From Peptococcaceae bacterium (GTDB lineage: Bacteria; Bacillota; Peptococcia; DRI-13; UBA5745), in contig JAISDM010000231.1 of NCBI GenBank assembly GCA_031264885.1, forward strand, positions 1 to 14,383: a stretch of DNA of 14,383 nt. The letters run 5' to 3'. The position numbers and the translations under genes are program-made. The notes beneath the pieces were generated by a model. It was given only the letters and a program-made list of their open reading frames with translations. It was not told where the DNA came from and made no database searches. Of this stretch, positions 11,345 through 14,383 are shown in pieces (within the stretch, counting starts at the first letter, position 1; each line of letters opens with the position of its first letter).

Positions 11345-14257
11345 ATGATGAATATCCTGAATAAAAATTGGCTGATTTTGGACCTGGAGACCACCGGGCT
11401 CAATCCGAAGACGGATCAGATTATTGAAATTGCCGCCATCCGCCTGGGCGCGGACGGGAGCAGGCAGGAGTACGAGACGCTGGTGAATCCGGGGGTAAAA
11501 ATCTCTCCGGCCATATCCCAGTTGACCGGGATTACATCGGAGATGACCCGGACGGCGCCCGGATTGAGCGAGGCCGCCGAACCGCTTTTGGCTTTGATGG
11601 GGGATTGTCTGATCGTGGCGCATAACGCCGCTTTTGACGTGGAGTTTTTGACCCAGGGTCTGTCGTTGGATATTCCCAGATCCCGGGTTGTGGATACCTT
11701 GGAGTTCGCGAAGATTCTTTTTCCCCAATTGACTTCGTACAGTCTGCGTTCTCTGATCGGCTGCTTTGGATTGAACGCCGCCCCGTCTCACCGGGCGATT
11801 CAGGATACGCTGGCGCTGGAACAGCTGTTTGTCCATTTGATTCAGACGGCGGAGGCTTTGCCCAGACGGGTTGTCTCCGATATTACCCAATGCCTGGGCG
11901 ACCAGGAGGGACTGGGGATGATTTTTCGAAACATCACGGTCGGTTCTTCGGCCCGGGCTTCGGGATCCCGGGGGAACCGCGCGGGCGCTTCCGCCGGCGG
12001 GGGCGCCGGGACGGAGACGCCGTTGACGGGGCTTCCCTCGACGGGGATTCCCTCGACGGAAATCGGTTTTTTTGCGGAGGACGCGCCGCCGGATCCGTCC
12101 GGTTTTGAGGATTTGGATTTGGCCGGTTCGGAGGCCGGCCCGGCGTTCGTTTGGGACGCGGGCCGGCTGGAGGCCATGTTCCGGCCGGGAGGGGCTTTTG
12201 CCGCCGGTATGGCTTTGTATCAGGAGCGGCCTCAGCAGATCGAGATGTTCAAGGCGGTGGCCAAAGCCTTCGAAGCCTCCTCGCATTTGATTGTGGAGGC
12301 GGGTACCGGTGTGGGCAAATCTCTGGCTTACCTGGCGCCGGCGCTGGCCTGGGCTGTGTCCATGGAGGAAAAGGTGGTGGTGGCTACGCATACCATCGCC
12401 TTGCAGGAGCAGCTGCGGAACAGCGACATCGGTTTTTTGAGGAATCAGCTGCCCTTCCCGTTTAAGGCGGCGGTGCTGAAGGGCAGGGGCAATTACCTGT
12501 GCGTGTCCCAATGGGAGGCGCTGCAAGACCGCGCGGCGGATCTGATCTGGGGTGAGCGGGTTTTTTTGGCCCGGCTGATTTACTGGATCCGCTCCGGAGG
12601 CAGCGGGGATGTGGACCACATCAACCTGCTGGGCGCGGAGCGGGATTGGTTTTCGCAGATCGCCTCGTCCAGGGATACCTGTCAAAGCGGCCAGTGCCTG
12701 CACTATAAGAACTGTTTTTACCAAAAAGCCCGGCAGGCTGCCACCGCGGCGGATCTGATCATCGTGAACCATTCCCTTCTGCTGTCGGACGCCCGCATGG
12801 AGGGCAATCTTCTGCCGAAGCACGATTATCTGATCATTGATGAGGCGCATCATTTGGAGGAGGAAGCGACCAAGCAGTTTACGGAGACTTTTTCTGTGAA
12901 AGAGTTCACAAAAAAAATCCAGATGCTGCACAAACGGCGGGACGCTTTCGGCAGGCCGGGGATGATCGTCTACCTGCGCCAATACGCGGATTATTGGCCG
13001 GATAAGTTTGAGCGGCTGATCCGGCTTTTGGAGAAACTGGAGCCTGTGGTTCAGACGGTCCTGAGCCGGGGGGATGAGGTTCAAAAGCTGCTGTACCGTC
13101 AGGTTGTGCCCGAAACGGCCAGGATTACGGATCAGATTCTGGAGGCGCCCTGGTGGCTGGAAATGAGTTTGGTTTTTGACAATTTAAGGACGCAATGCGT
13201 GGATCTGGATCGGATTCTGGGGGAGCTGACGGAGGTTTTGACCGGGGACGCCGGGGAGAGTCTGGATGAAAGCTATGTCAAGGGGCGCCTGGCGCTGTTC
13301 GAACAGATTCAGGCGGACATCCGCGTGTTGAATCTGTTCTTTAACCGGCCGGATATGGGTGACGGCATTGGCTATGTGTACTGGCTGGAGCAGACGCCGC
13401 GAAAAACGGATTTGCTGCTGCATAAGACGCCTGGGGATGTGTCGGCCTATTTTCAGAAGCATCTGTTTTCTCTCAAGGCTTCTGTGGTGATGACTTCGGC
13501 CACTTTGAGCGTGGACGGCTCCTTTGAGTATTTTATGAGTCAGGTGGGGCTGACGCCGGAGGAGGCGGACACCCTGCTTCTGCATTCGCCTTTTTTGTAC
13601 CGGGAGCAGAGTCTGCTTCTGGTGGATTCCAGCCTGCCGGATCCGGCTCAGACCGGCGAAGCCTTGTATTCTATGGCTTTGACGGAGGCTATGGGGAAGA
13701 TATTGACGGTTTCCGGCGGCAGGACTTTGGTTCTGTTCACCTCTCACCGGCAATTGCGCGCGGTCTATGAGGCTCTGTGCGATCCCTTCCGCGAAAAAGG
13801 GGTGGAGCTGTTTGCGGATGGGGTCAACGGCAGCCGGAAATCCCTGCTGGAAGAATTGAAGCGCAACGATAAAGCGGTGGTGTTCGGCGCCAATACCTTC
13901 TGGGAGGGTGTGGACTTGCCGGGGCTGGCGCTTACGTCGCTGATCATCGCGCGTCTGCCTTTCTGGCCGCCGGGAATGCCGCTGGTGGAGGCCAAAATCG
14001 AGTCGCTGGCTCAGGACGGCAAGGATGGGTTCAGACATTACAGTTTGCCTCAGGCGGTGATCCGGTTTAAGCAGGGCTATGGGCGGCTGATCCGGAGCAT
14101 AGACGATTGGGGCGTGGTGGTGGTCCTGGACAACCGGATCGTGAAAAAACGCTATGGGCGGACTTTCCTGCAGTCGCTGCCGGATTCCAGGCGCCTGACG
14201 GGGGATACGCTGTTTGTGACGGATCAGATGGCCAAATGGCGGCAGCAGTTTATATGA
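11345..14257 (+). CDS. dinG: DinG-family helicase fused to an N-terminal DEDD 3'-5' exonuclease domain
   Basis: About 970 residues. The exonuclease domain (about 1-165) has LDLETTG (Asp13, Glu15), HNAAFD (Asp98) and HRAIQD (His149, Asp154), the DnaQ-like metal residues. A Gly/Ser/Pro-rich linker (about 200-255) joins it to an XPD/DinG-type superfamily 2 helicase: Walker A EAGTGVGKS (Lys325), DEAH (499-502), GANTFWEGVDLPG near 848 and QGYGRLIR near 910. Four cysteines (386, 446, 451, 457) lie where Fe-S DinG proteins carry theirs, and the C-x4-C-x5-C spacing of the last three matches E. coli DinG as I recall it. It probably acts in DNA repair or in resolving unusual structures. ATG at 11345 (or 11348) follows GGAG at 11334; the upstream TTG at 11330 lacks a ribosome binding site. 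The gene ends 10 nt from the convergent minus-strand gene, with a T-run but no hairpin between them. Confidence 0.92.
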   Translation: MMNILNKNWLILDLETTGLNPKTDQIIEIAAIRLGADGSRQEYETLVNPGVKISPAISQLTGITSEMTRTAPGLSEAAEPLLALMGDCLIVAHNAAFDVEFLTQGLSLDIPRSRVVDTLEFAKILFPQLTSYSLRSLIGCFGLNAAPSHRAIQDTLALEQLFVHLIQTAEALPRRVVSDITQCLGDQEGLGMIFRNITVGSSARASGSRGNRAGASAGGGAGTETPLTGLPSTGIPSTEIGFFAEDAPPDPSGFEDLDLAGSEAGPAFVWDAGRLEAMFRPGGAFAAGMALYQERPQQIEMFKAVAKAFEASSHLIVEAGTGVGKSLAYLAPALAWAVSMEEKVVVATHTIALQEQLRNSDIGFLRNQLPFPFKAAVLKGRGNYLCVSQWEALQDRAADLIWGERVFLARLIYWIRSGGSGDVDHINLLGAERDWFSQIASSRDTCQSGQCLHYKNCFYQKARQAATAADLIIVNHSLLLSDARMEGNLLPKHDYLIIDEAHHLEEEATKQFTETFSVKEFTKKIQMLHKRRDAFGRPGMIVYLRQYADYWPDKFERLIRLLEKLEPVVQTVLSRGDEVQKLLYRQVVPETARITDQILEAPWWLEMSLVFDNLRTQCVDLDRILGELTEVLTGDAGESLDESYVKGRLALFEQIQADIRVLNLFFNRPDMGDGIGYVYWLEQTPRKTDLLLHKTPGDVSAYFQKHLFSLKASVVMTSATLSVDGSFEYFMSQVGLTPEEADTLLLHSPFLYREQSLLLVDSSLPDPAQTGEALYSMALTEAMGKILTVSGGRTLVLFTSHRQLRAVYEALCDPFREKGVELFADGVNGSRKSLLEELKRNDKAVVFGANTFWEGVDLPGLALTSLIIARLPFWPPGMPLVEAKIESLAQDGKDGFRHYSLPQAVIRFKQGYGRLIRSIDDWGVVVVLDNRIVKKRYGRTFLQSLPDSRRLTGDTLFVTDQMAKWRQQFI

Positions 14258-14267
14258 GTTTTTTTAA

Positions 14268-14383
14268 TTAATAAATCCCGTACTCCCTGGCTGCCTCGAA
14301 CATCGCTTCCACGTTCTCGCGTTTGCAGTTTCCGAGGCCGCAGGATGTCTCAAATATGAATCCGCCGCCGGGGGCGCAGGTGT
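14268..14383 (-). CDS. UroD-family (uroporphyrinogen decarboxylase / corrinoid methyltransferase) protein, C-terminus only
   Basis: Partial: only the last 37 codons and the stop (TTA at 14268-14270 on the plus strand) are in the window, and the gene continues to the right. The peptide contains CAPGGGFIFETSCGLGNC followed by KRENVEAMFEAAREYG. This matches the typical end of UroD-fold proteins, PGGGFI...ENVxAMxEAAxEYG. In Clostridia many members are corrinoid-dependent methyltransferases (MtaA/MtbA-like) rather than heme enzymes, but the fragment cannot decide which. Three cysteines (2, 14, 19 of the fragment) could bind metal. It converges on dinG. Confidence 0.8.
   Translation of the reverse strand, partial: TCAPGGGFIFETSCGLGNCKRENVEAMFEAAREYGIY

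Overview
The window is from a fairly GC-rich member of the Bacillota, probably an anaerobic Clostridia lineage. This rests on the set of families: a FakA/YloV-type kinase subunit, a DinG helicase fused to an exonuclease domain, a YlqG/YlqH-like FliK/FlhB pair, a UroD-family corrinoid-type methyltransferase at the right edge, strong AGGAGG-type ribosome binding sites and several TTG starts. A species cannot be named from the sequence alone.

Layout. Positions 1-884 hold no convincing gene: AT-rich hairpins on the left, then an exact-period 61-bp tandem array (349-680), then a sigma-A-like promoter (763-792). From 885 to 9453 all genes lie on the + strand and are tightly packed: a membrane-anchored trypsin-fold protein that appears catalytically dead; a beta-CASP metallo-beta-lactamase RNase; a GIY-YIG protein; a FakA-like kinase subunit; a 120-bp leader with repeats; a FliK-like protein with about 410 residues of Ala/Gly-rich sequence; a stand-alone FlhB C-terminal domain; a cysteine-cluster (YkgJ-type) protein; and TrmL. 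After TrmL come a possible structured RNA on the minus strand and a minus-strand tRNA-Arg(CCG) with its own promoter and terminator. S-adenosylhomocysteinase and the exonuclease-DinG helicase follow on the + strand. At the right edge the C-terminus of a UroD-family protein converges from the minus strand.

How the genes work together. Much of the window is RNA or methyl metabolism (beta-CASP RNase, TrmL, tRNA-Arg, S-adenosylhomocysteine recycling). The FliK-like and FlhB-like proteins are encoded 4 nt apart and are relatives of the two partners of the flagellar export-specificity switch, so they probably act together.

Most notable signals. (1) A REP/REPIN-like repeat family, GTAG plus an 8-bp-stem palindrome, occurs as inverted pairs on both sides of the adenosylhomocysteinase gene and as a six-copy direct array at the left. 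(2) The trypsin-fold protein has lost the catalytic His and Ser. (3) A possible structured RNA lies between trmL and the tRNA gene, bracketed by imperfect 38-bp direct repeats. (4) The orphan FliK/FlhB-C pair carries an expanded repeat linker.
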